Shown one piece after another: positions 47,040-60,024 of a stretch of 64,000 bases of DNA. The position numbers and the translations under genes were made by a program. This stretch comes from Pagrus major (Eukaryota; Chordata; Actinopteri; Spariformes; Sparidae): contig NC_133233.1 of the NCBI RefSeq assembly GCF_040436345.1, forward strand, positions 12,686,735 through 12,750,734, written 5' to 3'. The number at the start of each line of letters is the position of its first letter. The first letter of the stretch is position 1. Under the pieces are notes generated by a model that saw only the letters and a list, made by a program, of their open reading frames with translations, was not told the DNA's origin and searched no databases.

Positions 47040-47358
47040 TAGAATTGTGCTCTAAGAGGATTATCAGTGTCGTTAGTCACCCGCCGGTCTTGTCGATGGA
47101 TGCCGGTTGGAGGGCAGCGCACCGCGACGCCGTGCAATAACCTACCAGTAACCGGGCGAGGCAACGGGTCACACTCGATCTGGTAGTCGGAGGGCCTTTT
47201 GAACCGGTGGTGTCTTATATGTAGATCAACAGCGACATTATAAGATGATCCGTGGTAGTTTTTGCCTGCTGGGAGCGCACGGGAATCTGGCACCGGGACT
47301 GCGTCTGCACCAGAGGGCAGTTTCCTGAGGGGGTGGTTGGTGACAGGCTGTTTCTGAC
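47040..47358 (+). promoter_or_regulatory. plcxd2: plcxd2 5' UTR and promoter region
   Basis: GC- and CpG-rich compared with its surroundings. It ends in an in-frame TGA (47341-47343) six codons before the chosen ATG, which fixes the start of the coding region on this exon. The minus-strand frames across it are shadows. Confidence 0.5.
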
Positions 47359-50300
47359 ATGAAGACCCGACCGGCGGGGATCGGCAATGTTAATGCAGAC
47401 TGGATGGGTTCGCTCCCCTCCAAGCTCAGTGCCATGCCCCTCAAGCACCTCGCCGTGCCAGGTGAGGACGTCGCGCGTAAAGATGTTTGGCCTCTCCGCT
47501 GCGCATTCATCTGTCCATCACACCTGGATTTATACCACTGAAGGGATAACATATCTACAATTCTGGGAAGAATGTGATATTAATACTGCCATATATTGTA
47601 CATGCAATTCTAAAAAAAATAGGCTACATATATTACTTTCTTCCGTACAGATCGAGCTCTTTATTGTCTTTTCCCACTGACCCCTTCCTTTCCTTTACTC
47701 TTATTATCCTTTATTTATTTATTTTTTCACTTGTCATCACCATCCTCTTTCTTCCAGGTTCTCACGATTCTTTTACCTACTGGGTGGACGTGAATGCTCC
47801 TGTGGGCCCCGATCAGAAGCCATATGTGAAGTACCTGGCCACCATGTTCAGCGTCGTGGCCAAGAAAGTCATGGTGAAGTGGTCCATGACCCAGGTACTG
47901 AGTTCAGATCAGTGCTGTGTCCAAACCCAACCATCTGGGGAGCCAGGCAGTTTAAAGATCACATATAAAATGACATATTCTGGGCAGATTGTTAATGTAT
48001 GCGCATTTTGCACAGTAATAGAAGTGTTGGGTTTTGTAGCCAGTTGTAATGTATAATACACAATGTGTGTGTGTTCCTAGAATCTGACATTTAAAGAGCA
48101 GCTGGATGCAGGAATCCGCTACTTTGATCTCAGGGTCTCCTCCAAACCAGGCGAGGCTGGAAATGAGATCTACTTCATCCACGGCCTGTTCGGCCACAAG
48201 GTGAGAGAAAAATACTCTCTGACATTTAAATGCTTATCATTGTGGCTACGGTGCATGCCTGTCTGTACTTTATTATTGTGTATTGCAACCTACTGCTACA
48301 GTCTGACATCAATGGTGAATGTTCCTGTCTTTCTAGATCAGATGTCTCTTGTCCTGAAATGATCAAAATGTTGCTTCACATACTTCAGCGTGTTCAGCTG
48401 TTTCTACTTTAATTCGTCTCGTATAACAGCATGAACTTGAACAGTGATTTTGTTTGCTCAGTATTGTGTTCGTAGTCCCTGGCTGATGTTAGTCGTGGGG
48501 CGGAGGCGGCCGTGCACAGGGATCAAAGGTTGTGAGTTTAGTTGTTAACATCCCTCTTCTGAAATGGGTCATTCTGACATGCTCTTGTCTCTTAAATGAC
48601 ACAGTTTTTGACTGCACGTGTCGTGAGTTATTTCATGGCTGCACTGTGATGGGGTTTTGAATTCCACTAGTCAGTGAGGCATTTGGGGCTCTAAAATCGT
48701 GACGTGCATCAGTACATGAGCAGTAGACCTTTAGGTATAAAGCAAGTGACCTCCAACTTTTCTATCTGTTCTCCCCCAAAGGTTCGGGACGGTTTGTTAG
48801 AAATTAACTCCTTCTTAAGCAGACACAAGAAAGAGGTGGGAAGCCATTTTAAAAGTATTTTTTGGAAGAATAGATCCATGAGTGTTATTATAGATGGATC
48901 ATTTTGGCCCACTAACTGATTGATTTGGATGTTTGATTGATTTAGATAGTGTTTCTAGACTTCAACCACCACTATGCAATGGACACACAGCATCATGTGT
49001 ACCTCATCAGCATGCTCCAGGAGGTGTTTGGCAGCAAGCTTTGTCACAACTGTATGGTGGAGGCCATCACTCTGGACTACCTCTGGGACAAGAAATATCA
49101 GGTGACATCAGAATGCACGGATGAAAGTGGACTAACTTCAAATACTGCTCATAAAAATGTGTGTTTTAAGAGACTCCAGTGATCTCAGACCAATACAAGC
49201 TCATTAATCATTCCAGAGAAAGCTATTTCCATCTGGATTTTTAAGTCTTTGTAGGAGATAGAAGATTATAATCAGCATCTAGGGACTGCTCTCTATTGAT
49301 TATGCAGCATATGTGCATATACATACTGTACACACAAGGCAAGTAAAAGCAATGCCGGTATGGGTTTATCCGGAGGCCCACTTAACTCCTGTGGTCAGGT
49401 AATCCCTGTCACCTGTGACTCTCCTGGACAGGAATTAGTGGTGAGCATCATCCCATTAACACCGATCCGCCTCCCTTCTTTCATGGTGTTTACCTTTTGT
49501 GCTTTGTTTTCTCTTGCTTTCCTTTTCTCTTTCCAATATATTTCTCTCTCTGTGCTTGAACTGTCTCTCTCATTTTCTGCCCTTCCATTACATTTCTTAT
49601 CATCCCCTTATGTCCTGCTCTGATCTCACAGTCTTCATTTTGTTCTTTCTTCATCCTTCTCCTGTTACATAAACACATACTCACAAGATGCAAGATCTTT
49701 ATTGTTCTTATACAACCTGTGAGAAATTATTTGGCAGGGAGGCTCAAAAATAGTAATAAAATAGTAATTAGGTAGGCCTGTATATAAGGCATAAAGATCT
49801 AGAAACCGAGTACAATAGCAGTAAAAGGTATAAAGCAATACAATATATGAACAGGAACATAGACATAGAATGTAAAAGAAATAAAAGGTATAAAGGAAAT
49901 AAGGGTAAAAAGGAAAAAATCGTTAAAAAAGTACAACAGAATATATATAGTGCTATATTACATTACATTACATATAGTCAGAGAATCCCATGCTGACATG
50001 CATCTTGATGTTGCGGCTGCATGGTTCTAGGTTACTTGCCTGTGTCGATACTATCAGTTGAAGTCCTGTTCCTATGACCCTAATCTGTGACTGGCTTAGT
50101 TGGCAAGGGAGAAGGAGAGGGAGAGAGACTGCGTACAGTGCACTGAAACCCAGAGTCACTTCTCTCATTGTTTCACCGCTAAATACTGTGATAGAGAGTG
50201 GATGAATCAAATGTGTTTATCGGATTTAAGGAAAATCGTCACACTTACTTTATTGGGATCTTCAACATTGATGAAGAAGCTGAAAAGTCTGTGTTTCCAC

Positions 50301-53065
50301 TTAGACAATACTGTTAAAATGCGTAGATATTACTGTAAATACTGCGCTGTGGATAATTCTACAGTGAGCTTTCATTTTTGCCTTTTGAATATATCTACTC
50401 ACCATTTTTCATTATTCTTCGCTCCTCAGGTGATTGTGTTCTACCATCATCCATCAGCTCAGGACATCTCCGTCATGTGGCCTGGCAACAAGATCCCCGC
50501 TCCCTGGGCCAACACTACCGAACCTAACAAGCTCCTACAGGTCAGAAACATTCAAACCCCGGCTGTGATAACGTCTTACATACATGCATCTTTTATCTAA
50601 TTCACTTCATTTCATTATCTCTGTCTCTTTATGCAGCCTATCCTTCCCTTTACCCTTTTTCCTCTTTGTCTTTCTCTTCTGTCTGAGACATCTCATTTAA
50701 AAAGTTATGTCTCCAAAGATTATCACACATTAAGTAGTGATTTACATTAGACTGGTGTGTTTGTGTTTGACATTCTACTGTCTAGTTCCTGGAATCTACA
50801 CTGAAGCAAAGAGCTAAGCAGGGCTCCTTCCATGTGTCTCAGGCCATCCTCACACCAAGGGTTAACACCGTGGCCAAGGGCCTGGTCTGGGGGCTACGTA
50901 ACTACCTGGTGGAAAGGTCAGTGACTAAGTATGGGTGTTTTATGGGGAGGTTTTGTCTGAGGAGGGTGTGGTGGAATATTGTAGATATATGGATATAGTT
51001 AGATAGTTAGTATGTCAACGTCTTTGGTGGTTTTAAAACATCAGTTTTACATACAACATGCTTTGAAACACATGTCTACGGTTTAGAGGGATCCAGCCCA
51101 AGTGTGTGAGAGTGCATGTGCTTATGCATCTTTAAATCTTGCCCTCTACTTTCATGCTCAACTCTCAAATCTGTGGCCAGTAGAGGGCAGTACAGTTAAT
51201 GCAGCAAATGTCTGCAGGGTTGCCAGATTTGCTTATGCCCATGACAGGGGAAAAGGACAATTTGGGGACCTGTTTTCATGCCAGTGCTGAATGCACAGTA
51301 ATAACAAAATAGGGCTTGCAATAAAAACAAGCCATTTTACCTGAAACTAAGAATCATCGTGTTTTATTACTTTATAATGAGCCTTTAATTTCTACAAAGG
51401 GAGTGGGTCCTCTTCCACAATGTCTGCCATGTTGCACTGCCATGCTTCCATGGTAGGCCAGAACAGACAAACCAAGCACTGGCTCCAGAGAGGGCCTTTT
51501 GGGCCTTTTTGTTGGTGGCCACCATAGGGGAGGGTGAGATGAGGGGTATTCAGTCGTTTGCAATCTGCAACCATGCCACTAGATGCCACTAAATCCTACA
51601 CACTGGACCTTTAAATCCCTGCAGCCATCCGAAGCAAACAAGACAGTTGTTGATAAATCGGAAAACCATGATTAAGATGTGCCGCACTACAGCGCAGTGC
51701 CATTTCGCATAGCCACCCACTGTGTTTACCTTCATTAAATCATGTGTAAATAACACCTTGCTGCTACAGAATAACCCCATACACAACTACATACAACAGA
51801 CTGGTCGGTTATGACTCTTTATTCTGTTGTACGTCAGAGTGAAGCATCACATCAGTGTCATTAACTGTCATAACACGAGTTACGCTTTGAACAACTTAAA
51901 CCTACGAGAATGTTTTGTTGTAGCAAAACCAATGTGGATGAGTGTGTTTCATCTATCTATAACTTAACAGAACTACAACCTCTACAAAAAATGCCTAAGC
52001 ATGCCTTATGTCTATCTTCTCTGTGACAATATTCTATCACTTTACTTCATTTCAGTAAGGATTAGCTTTAATCCTCTTTATCCATATCCAAACTATAGGG
52101 GATCAAACAGAAACACATTTCATCTCACAGATAAGAGATCTTATTTCCTAAGAAAGGACTAAATTATTTGCACAAACGTTAGCAGCCATCTAGCTTGCTG
52201 AGCCTAAGATTGAAGTGGAAATTGACAGCGGAAATCCTGACTTAGAGTACATACCCACCGAGCCCTTACATGTGCTGGAAACAGCCACCGATGCTGGGGT
52301 ATAAAACTTGTGAAGGGGACACTCTGGCGAGACAGGAGGTGGCCTAATTTTGCACTTCCAAGGAAATGGGATTGTTTATCACCGCTGGGTAAACATTCTG
52401 ACTTCCTGGTTTTGTTCTGCTGCCGGCTCAAGCATAGTGGAGAATTTTAGGGTGTTGGAAGTGATACAGCGACAGAGTCATGGCGTGTGTGTTCGCCAGC
52501 GTGTGTGTGCGTCTATGCCAAGAACCAAAAACAGAAAGTGTTTTGAATGCAAAGCAATGATTTTGAGACAATAGTGGTGAACCAGTCGACCGCTGACAGA
52601 CAGACACAAACATCACTCCCGTTCACTTTTTTCCATCGGATCTGTTTTCTCCAACATCAAGATGCTGTATCTGAAAACCTTATCAGCATCTTTTCATGAA
52701 ATTTGGTGGACAGATAGATAATCAGCCAAGGAACAACTGAGCAGAGTTTGGCAACGTTATAGCCATAACTATAAACCTCACAGAGACAGAAACTTGGCTT
52801 GGGATATTTCGCTCGCGAGGTCAGGGAATCAGTTCAAATTAAAATCAAAGTAACAAGATGTTCGTTTCATCGTCTAATCCAAACTTTCTTCCCTTTTGGC
52901 TCCAGAAACCTGCCAACCATCATGTCATGGGTCGAGACCCAGAGGCCGGGGGTGGACGGAGTCAACATCATCACCTCTGACTTTGTGGATCTCACTGACT
53001 TTGCCAACATTGTCATCAAACTGAACAACTTGCTGTTGTCTGAACAGGGCCACAAAGCAAGATGA
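47359..53065 (+). CDS. plcxd2: PI-PLC X domain-containing protein (PLCXD2-like)
   Basis: The PLCXD family has a lone phosphatidylinositol-specific phospholipase C X domain and is thought to hydrolyse phosphoinositides. Coding exons: 47359-47461, 47758-47894, 48081-48200, 48782-48835, 48946-49101, 50430-50540, 50786-50916 and 52906-53065 (TGA). All introns are GT-AG and join in phase to 323 aa. Key features: ADWMGSLP near residues 13-20; GSHDSF with the first catalytic histidine at 37; the second histidine at 114 in IYFIHGLFG; VFLDFNH; PAPWANTT; and VNIITSDFVDL near the carboxy end. NLTFKEQLDAGIRYFDLRVSS and GSFHVSQAILTPR are nearer PLCXD2 than PLCXD1 or PLCXD3 as I recall them. The amino terminus is shorter than human PLCXD2. 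An in-frame TGA six codons upstream supports this ATG. PLCXD2 is not beside MAK in human. Confidence 0.92.
49102..50429 (+). other. plcxd2: plcxd2 intron 5
   Basis: A 1.3 kb intron. The part at about 49689-49980 looks like the tail of an interspersed repeat (listed separately). The frame at 50100-50600 runs through the acceptor into the next exon and is not itself a gene. Confidence 0.8.
49689..49980. repeat. Probable degraded retroelement tail
   Basis: AAGATCTTTATTGTTCTTATAC, then an A+T-rich stretch with repeated TATAAAG, ATAGACATAGA and AATAAAAGG motifs. It resembles 3' ends of fish LINE-type repeats in antisense orientation. The family is not identified. Confidence 0.4.
50917..52905 (+). 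other. plcxd2: plcxd2 intron 7
   Basis: The donor is AAAG|GTCAGT and the acceptor CTCCAG|A. It contains the interspersed repeat at 51342-51615. No further exon is supported. Confidence 0.85.
51342..51615. repeat. Interspersed percomorph-type repeat
   Basis: The segment includes GAATCATCGTGTTTTATTACTT at one side, ATAATGAGCCTTTAAT, the AGAGGGCCTTTTGGG area, GAGGGGTATTCAGTCG, and an end CCACTAGATGCCACTAAATC then CACACTGGACC and TTTAAA. I recognise this arrangement from many percomorph genomes, but I cannot assign a family name. It is probably a short non-autonomous element. Confidence 0.6.
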
Positions 53066-55319
53066 CACATGTTGGCACGACAGGACTAAAGTGTGCTGAC
53101 CTTCGGATGGCAGATTCTTCCACCATTGTTGGGTTAGAGTTGTTACATAATGCTGGAGTACTGGGATTTGGTTTCTGGAAACATTCTATGAAGTTTGTTT
53201 TGATAATAATATATGACATGACATGACATTAATTTTACTGTGAACTCAGACAAAACATCAGGAAGTTTAGCTTTTTTAATTGAAAAAGTTGTACTTGAAT
53301 GTTCAAGAGTTTTGTCTACATCTAACCTTTCCTAAGCAAGTTCCACGCATTTATTATAGGCGTTTTTCAGTGATAGCCCAGAGGAAGAAAACTACATGAG
53401 TTTTCTAGATGAATCGCTGCTACAGAACGTGATGATTTAATGATACAGAGCCCCTGAATGCCCAAACAAGACGTGTGATACCAAGCTGAGAAACTCCACT
53501 TGGCATGAGTTTTAAAGCACATGGATAGGATTAGCAGTTCAAAAGTTATTAAACATTTTAGAACAAGAGCTACTTTTAGCCACCTTCTGCTGTCTAGGTC
53601 TGTGAGGGTAGGTGTAGAGATAAACACTATATGACTGATAATTTACTGGATTTTATAGCTGCATACTGCAAAATGTCATGCTCCAAGAACGAATCAATCA
53701 ATCAATCAATTTTTTTTAACTGTTCATTAGAAAATGGTTGGTGGGCCACCTAGCTCTCTTTTGTGGGCCAAATTTGGCCCACGGGCCATATGTTGAGCAC
53801 CCCTGCTCTAGACACTTGAATTATAGGAGCTCATCAATTAACTCAGTCTCTCAGCCACAGCATCATGCACAACATTAAGAAGACGGAAAGAAGCTGCAGC
53901 TGAGATCACAGACCGCAGGGCATTCCCAGTGGCATTTTTTTGACCGCTGGGTATTTTTAAGGTCACATCAATCATACCACAGCCATGGCTTCATTTCTGG
54001 ATTCCTTTTCCTACATTCACGTTTGGGTGAAATCTGGAAATATATCACATTGCTTCTGTCTAATTACAATTCAACACAGGTTAATCACAGCTGCCACAGC
54101 CCCAGGGATTTAACTTCTATGGTTTCAACATCAGATATAATAAAAGTTGAAGCCAGGATCACATATTGCACATTTTTTTCCTTTTGCTTTGTGAAATACT
54201 CTATGTACTGTACAGGTATTTAAGGTATCGCCTTCATTGGAACTTGCCTACACTATAGGTATTATAAAGAAAGGTGATTGGGACAAATCATTGGTGTACA
54301 GACTCCTAATAAATGCAATATTTTGTTCAAGAATTTGAAAGCTTGTACCAGAAAATATGCTAAATGAGCGAAAGCTGGGCTTTTAACTCTCGCACTCCAA
54401 TAATTAAATGAACATAAGGGAACAGTATGGGCTGCAGTATTTTTGTTTCTATCTTAAGCAAAGTCAAGCGCCGTGAAAGAGGAGTGCCAACACTGTCTCT
54501 GTACTCATAGTCGGGTTGTATACTTTGAAACAGTGGCACCTTTAGGAGGAAATTGCAGAGTGAAAGCCAAATATGTGTGGAACTTGTGCCACAAATCCCA
54601 TAAAACACATGCACCCATACATTTACGCGCTATGAATGTTTATGTTCACAGTATTTTTGCTCAGTATTTTTTCACTTCCATTGTTATCCAGAAATAGAAA
54701 CCAGTAAAAAGTATGTGTGGGAATGTATAGAAGAGCATTCACAGTACAGTATATGAGCATGTGTGGCATGTGTCAAGTCTGCACCGACTCTTTAAACTCT
54801 GCATCAGTGTGTGTTCCTGTGTTTGTGGCTCCTCGTGGACCCAGTGATTACTATGCATGACACAAACAGTAGCGCAGTGACAGTCGCTGCTGCATTCCTG
54901 TGGTTGGGAGTGGAACGGGAGGGGACAGCAGAAGAAATGATTTACACAGGAGGGAAGAAAGAAAGAGAAAATTCAGCTAGAATCATAGAAAATAGAGAAT
55001 GTAGGGAGAGAGTTATCTGAACAGCTGATTTATTTTTTTTCCTTCAGGAGAATAAAAATGTTTTCTTTTCATATCAACTCTGCCCTCTGCCTTTTTTCTC
55101 ACTCCCTGACTCACTTGTGTGAAATTGACCGTTCCTTCCAGGCCACATTGTTGACATGGTTGAGCGTGGTCACCAAGCACACACACACACACATATACCA
55201 ACACACACAGTAACAGGCACTTTAATTGTCGAGTAATTACACATACCACAGCAGGCAAGTGGGAGAGCGGAGAGCAGGAGCTCCTAGTGATGGAGAGCAT
55301 TCCTTTGTTGTTTGGATTG

Positions 55320-55358
<39 letters not shown>

Positions 55359-58229
55359 GTCCACTGTATCCCTGTTGGCTTCCCAGGTTTCGAAGGAGAA
55401 GACGACAACTCAAGCATGCTCTCTTCCAGATGTCAACAAGGTCATAAAGTCATAAAGCTGCTGATTCTGTTAATATTCCTCAAACACTCTCTGCCGAAAA
55501 ATGGTGCAAATATTAACCAACAGCTCTCTAAAACTATTTTTGCTCCTGTTGGTCACCACACTCTAAATAGATCTATGACTGCACCTAATTTTTTCAACCT
55601 TTGTGATTTCTCTCCCCCTTAATTCAACACGTCACTCCCCTCCGCAGTTATAGCAAACGGTCCATGCACCGGGGATATTTTTTTGCTACATAAATCAGAG
55701 GCAGACTTCACTTGGCTGCATCACAGCCCAAAACACATGCTGCAGTTTCCAGTCTCTAATAAGGGAAAACATGTTTTGACATTTTATTGGCAGGACTGTC
55801 GTCTCACACACACTTGTGCTTCGCTTGCGTGGTGTGCTGGTGGTAAATAAAGATGTGCAACCTCTTGGAAAAACATTTATCACTGCTACTATTCTGCAAA
55901 CACACTTGTGAGTAAACTGAGTTTGAGTTCATCTAACCACTGCTATATCCCTGCGTGTTAAGTGATGTCAGTGACCATAGTCGTCTAGGTCAACAACATC
56001 CATTACAGACAGATTAGTTAGTGCTCTCTTTTAGACTATGATGACTACGGCATTGACACAGCTGTAAAAACACATTACACTGTATCTTATGACTGTCCTA
56101 CCTCTGCAAGAATGATGGGGGTGAGCAAAGAACAAGAAAGCGTGTCGAGGCACTGCACCAGACCACTGCAAAACAGATGAAAGAGCACCTTGCAAACCAC
56201 AAACAGTGTCAATGTCCTCCAATTATCTGTCATTAAGATGTTACTAAAAGCGTGTGGGTTTGTAGTTTTATCATCTAGAATCCTCAAAGCCCTACATCAG
56301 TAATGATCCCAGAGATTCTCCTGAGATTAAACGAGCTGTCGTGTTGGTGTCAAGTGGTTCAGATACTGTTTCATTGGTTTTTGTTCTGAAGTAGTCTGGA
56401 ATAATTACATTAAACCCGTAAAAAATTAGGCTATTAAAAACCTATTAGAAAAAGTAAGATGCAGGCTTAATCTTTTATGTCTTACACCAGGTGGGCTCCC
56501 TCTCCAAACAGCTCCAGAGTTCCCGCTCAGCCTCCTGGGATCACATGGGAGTTGCGGAATTCACCCGGGGAATGCTGTCAAACACTCGCCGGGCCCTCTG
56601 AAAAACCCACGGGCTCTGGGATGATGTCATTGGGAAAGCTTAGCAGTGCTCTCATGCTAGCAAGCAACCCATGGCGGCATAATAGCTTTATAGCTCCTGG
56701 AAACGGTTGACAAGAAAGGAGGTTAAAAGGAACAGCGAGACAATTTTCTGGGAAAATTATCCTGATAACATTTAGTGGTTTTCTTCTGAAGGCTTTTGGC
56801 TCCAGTGATGCATCTGTAAATGTTGAGTCAAGACCTAAAACCAGGAAAAAGCCCCTCAGATAAGGACCTGTTGGTTGCATTGGTTGACAGTAATGATAAA
56901 AACAAATGTATCATAATGGACAGCATTTGTTCAGCTTATTCCACCATGGGTCTGGCCTCTAACGCACGTCATCTCATTTTCCATTCCTGCCAAGCTTGAA
57001 TGTTTATCCTTATGATAACAGAGTATAGACAGCTGGGTTTGTGATCTTGATGCAATTGGAAGATTCCCACTTCAAAACCTCTACTGACTAGCTTGGCTAG
57101 TAGATAACCACACATACCGGGTGTCATGGAGAGCTGAGGAGCGGTGGAGAAAGTGCACAGTCTCTCTTCCTGTTTATCCACAAGGAGATCCTTGCGGTGC
57201 CTGAGAGATAAGATAATCCTGCTGCCATGGATATGCATGTGTTCGCATGTGCTTTTATGCGTGTGGGTACACAAACCCTCCTTGACCTCAGTCCTTTACC
57301 AGAGGACCATTTTTTCAAGTGTCATACATAATTTTCCAGCCATAAGAAGACATCATGCATTACTCTTCAGTTGTGCTCAGTGTGCATAGCCTAAACAGAA
57401 CTATGCATGAATAAGGCTGTTTTTTATAGCTCTGCATAATGTGTGTTGTTGTTTTGTGCAACCTCTGTTATGAGCTGTGGAGAATGCATGAACCCCTGCC
57501 AAATAAAATAACCCACCGATGCAGAACCACTGGCATCTACCGTCACAATGTCTTCAGACTGATGCATGACCATACACGCATGTAGCTGAGATTTTTCAGA
57601 TGGTGCACATAACTCATGCAAAGAGCAGCTTGCCACTTTGTTCAGATACCCACAGTTCTACACGCACAGCATTAGAAAGAGCAACATTTTAAAGGATAAG
57701 CATATATAAGCATATATAAGTACTGCAGTATAACGGTGTACAAATCTTAATTTGTTTTCATGTACAACTAATCAACTTCACACTCTCGTGGGCAAATTGG
57801 TGTGTTCACGCTGGGTCTGTCAAGTTGCCCCTGGGGCTCTGAGGTATGCTGTAGGATATAATTACATAAATAGCTCATCCCGTAGAAATATAAAGGCTTT
57901 GCTTGAGGGAATTAAGTTATAAATTGCCATCCTGGTAAATAGTTGTGTTTTTATGTGTAGGTTGTTTATGACAGTCAATTAAATGAGAACCTAACTAGAA
58001 CCGTGTTCTTACACTAATTCACTCTCAAATCCAATATTCTTTTGGAGCATATCCTTCTGCATTGGGTAGAGTTTTCATCTACTCCTGTTTATTACAAAAC
58101 AACTGTTGGCTGTGGGTTTAACTACTCATTTATCAATCATCATAATAATCCCAGGGTTCTTTTAAAGTGTGGCTCTAATAGTGACATTTTTACTTGTTCG
58201 TGCAGGCACGGGCAAGTAATCTCCTGCCA
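53066..58229. other. Gene-free interval downstream of plcxd2
   Basis: It begins with the plcxd2 3' UTR. Candidate AATAAA signals lie at 54139-54144 and near 54310. A transposon end fragment lies at 53733-53812. CT and CA microsatellites occur near 55180-55200 and 55322-55352. Frames such as 55013-55417 run through repeats. No gene is supported. Confidence 0.55.
53733..53812. repeat. hAT-like transposon end fragment
   Basis: GGGCCAAATTTGGCCCACGG followed by CATATGTTGAGCACCCCTG resembles the terminal region of hAT-family elements (CAGGGGTG... on the reverse strand). The matching left end was not found nearby, so the copy is probably truncated. Confidence 0.45.
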
Positions 58230-58854
58230 TCAAAGGATAAGGTCACGCAAAAATGAAAATTCAGTATCTACTCACCCACACGCTGATGGAAAGTCGTTTG
58301 AAGTTTTTTTAGTCCACAAAACATTTCTGGAGCTTCACAGCAAAACAGCGTTGCAGCATTCTCCTAAACAACTGAAGTAGATGGGGACTTGTTTTAAAAC
58401 GAAAAATGACAAGGAAAAAAACATAAAATGGCTCCATACAGCTTGTCCGACCTAATCCAAGTCTCCAGAAGCTCCAAGATCCCGAATTAATTTGAAAAGA
58501 CGATATTTACACCCTTTATGCGTGGTCGAGCTTGTGCACCCACTTCAGACATAGGGCATGCTAACACCATTAGCTTAAAAAATGTATTGAATAACTGCTT
58601 TTCAAATCACCTTTGGATCTCAGGGCTTACAGAAACTGAATTACTCTGAATGAGATACATGGAGCAAGATGTTTTTGTACGTTGTAAAACAAGTCCCCAT
58701 CTACTTCAGTTGTTTGGGAGAATGCTGCAGCGCTGTTTTGCTGTGAAGCCCCAGAAATGTTTTGTGGACTACGAACGTTCACACGACTTTCCATCGGCAT
58801 AAGGGTGAGAAGATATTGACTGAATTGTCATTTTTGGGTGAACTTATCCTTTAA
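58230..58854. mobile_element. TTAA-flanked foldback non-autonomous DNA transposon
   Basis: Long imperfect terminal inverted repeats of about 180 nt flank a central part of about 265 nt. The left arm begins AAAGGATAAGGTCACGCAAA and the right arm, read in reverse complement, begins AAAGGATAAGTTCACCCAAA. The arms stay similar through the AACAAGTCCCCATCTACTTC region. The right flank is TTAA and the left is TCAA, which fits a TTAA target duplication with one change. This is typical of piggyBac- or Kolobok-type non-autonomous elements. There is no transposase frame. The 112-codon frame at 58042-58380 overlaps one arm and is spurious. Confidence 0.75.
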
Positions 58855-59387
58855 CCACCTACAGGTAGGCTCACTGTAATACTGTAGACTGATCACATAC
58901 GGTCAGCTACATATCCTTTGAATAGCATCACAGGATTTGTTTTTTTTTCTCACAATGGAAGCTAAATACTTCTCCATAAACCCAATCATTCAAAACCTAC
59001 AGTGTCAGGACTTGTCTGCATTCCTGTTGTAATATCATTAGCTAAACATGCTTCTTATCTGGTGTCTTATCACTGCTGCCAAGTGGGCCTGAAAGAATGC
59101 TCTCTTTCTCTCTTTGTCCGTCTCTCCCATTTTCTCTCTCTCTTTGCCACCCTAAAGGCTTCTTCTCTTTGAGCCGGTTAGAATGAGGGGTCAAGTGTAG
59201 GGTGGTCTGTACACACCTGCGCATTAGGCCCTCTGTGTGTATGTGTGTGTGTGTGTGTGTGCGTGTGTGTGTTTGAGAGAGTGAGTAAGAGAGAGAGAGA
59301 GAGAGAGGGAGGGAGAGAGAGACTCCCTCCCCTCATCCAGTCTCCAGCTCCAGGTCCAGCTGTTGCCACATTCCTCCACACGTCGCG
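58855..59387. other. Intergenic DNA before the putative 59.4-kb promoter
   Basis: A+T-rich to 59.04 kb, then CT-rich, then a TG/GA microsatellite at 59233-59322. No gene seen. Confidence 0.5.
59233..59322. repeat. Compound TG-GA microsatellite
   Basis: TG units with small interruptions followed by GA units. It lies about 65 nt before a CCAAT-like site. Confidence 0.93.
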
Positions 59388-59634
59388 ATTGGCTGAGGCC
59401 GCCGGCTTTTTGTGTACGTTTGGAGTGTATGTGTGCGTCTGTGTGTGTGTGAATGTGACAGAGGGCTATAAGTCTTATACCCAGGCGTCCTCATGCTGCA
59501 CAGGGAAATGTCAAGGAAGAGGCTGTGATCACAACACAGGGAGAAGTGACAGAAGATTTCCGGGATTTTCAGGATCTTAGCTGCGTCCTCTGTCCTGCAC
59601 GATGACAGAAGTGGCCTGTCCCGCTTCAATAATG
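59388..59634 (+). promoter_or_regulatory. Putative promoter and first exon of a downstream gene
   Basis: An inverted CCAAT box (ATTGG, 59388-59392) in a CpG-containing patch, a TATAAG element at 59467-59472, and an ATG at 59602 opening MTEVACPASIM up to a consensus donor (ATG|GTGAGC, exon end 59634) together look like a first exon. I found no second exon that continues the frame within the window. In human, PHLDB2 neighbours PLCXD2, so phldb2 is one candidate, but the peptide does not identify it. Confidence 0.3.
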
Positions 59635-60024
59635 GTGAGCACGCTTGTCTTTGTATTCGGGTACATGTACAGCATTCCTATTTTTTATGATACAAACGCG
59701 CGTTGCTCCATTAGGACGTTTACTTAAAGTCTTGAGCGGTGTTTAATCCCCAGCTCAGGCTGTTCTTTGCTGTGTTTGTTTCTCAAGTGAGCTGTTTAAC
59801 GAGAAGCTCAATCTGATCCGACTTTAATTCCAGATTTTCTTCTCAGTGAATGAAACACAGACAGTTCTGTTGGTTCTGGGCTACCCATGTAAAGCCCCCT
59901 GTATAGAAGTATAGACGTTTTATACTGTAAGTAAGGTTGGAAAATTACATATTTATTATTAAATTATGTACTTTATTCTGGTTATCATAATATTGCCCAT
60001 TTGACCCAAGCATTCCCCATTCCA

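Noticed and set aside
46946-47552. Minus-strand frames over the plcxd2 first exon
   Set aside because: Shadows of the plus-strand exon and its GC-rich leader.
55013-55447. 134-codon minus-strand frame and plus-strand counterparts
   Set aside because: Driven by a CT microsatellite and a CA run; no domain.
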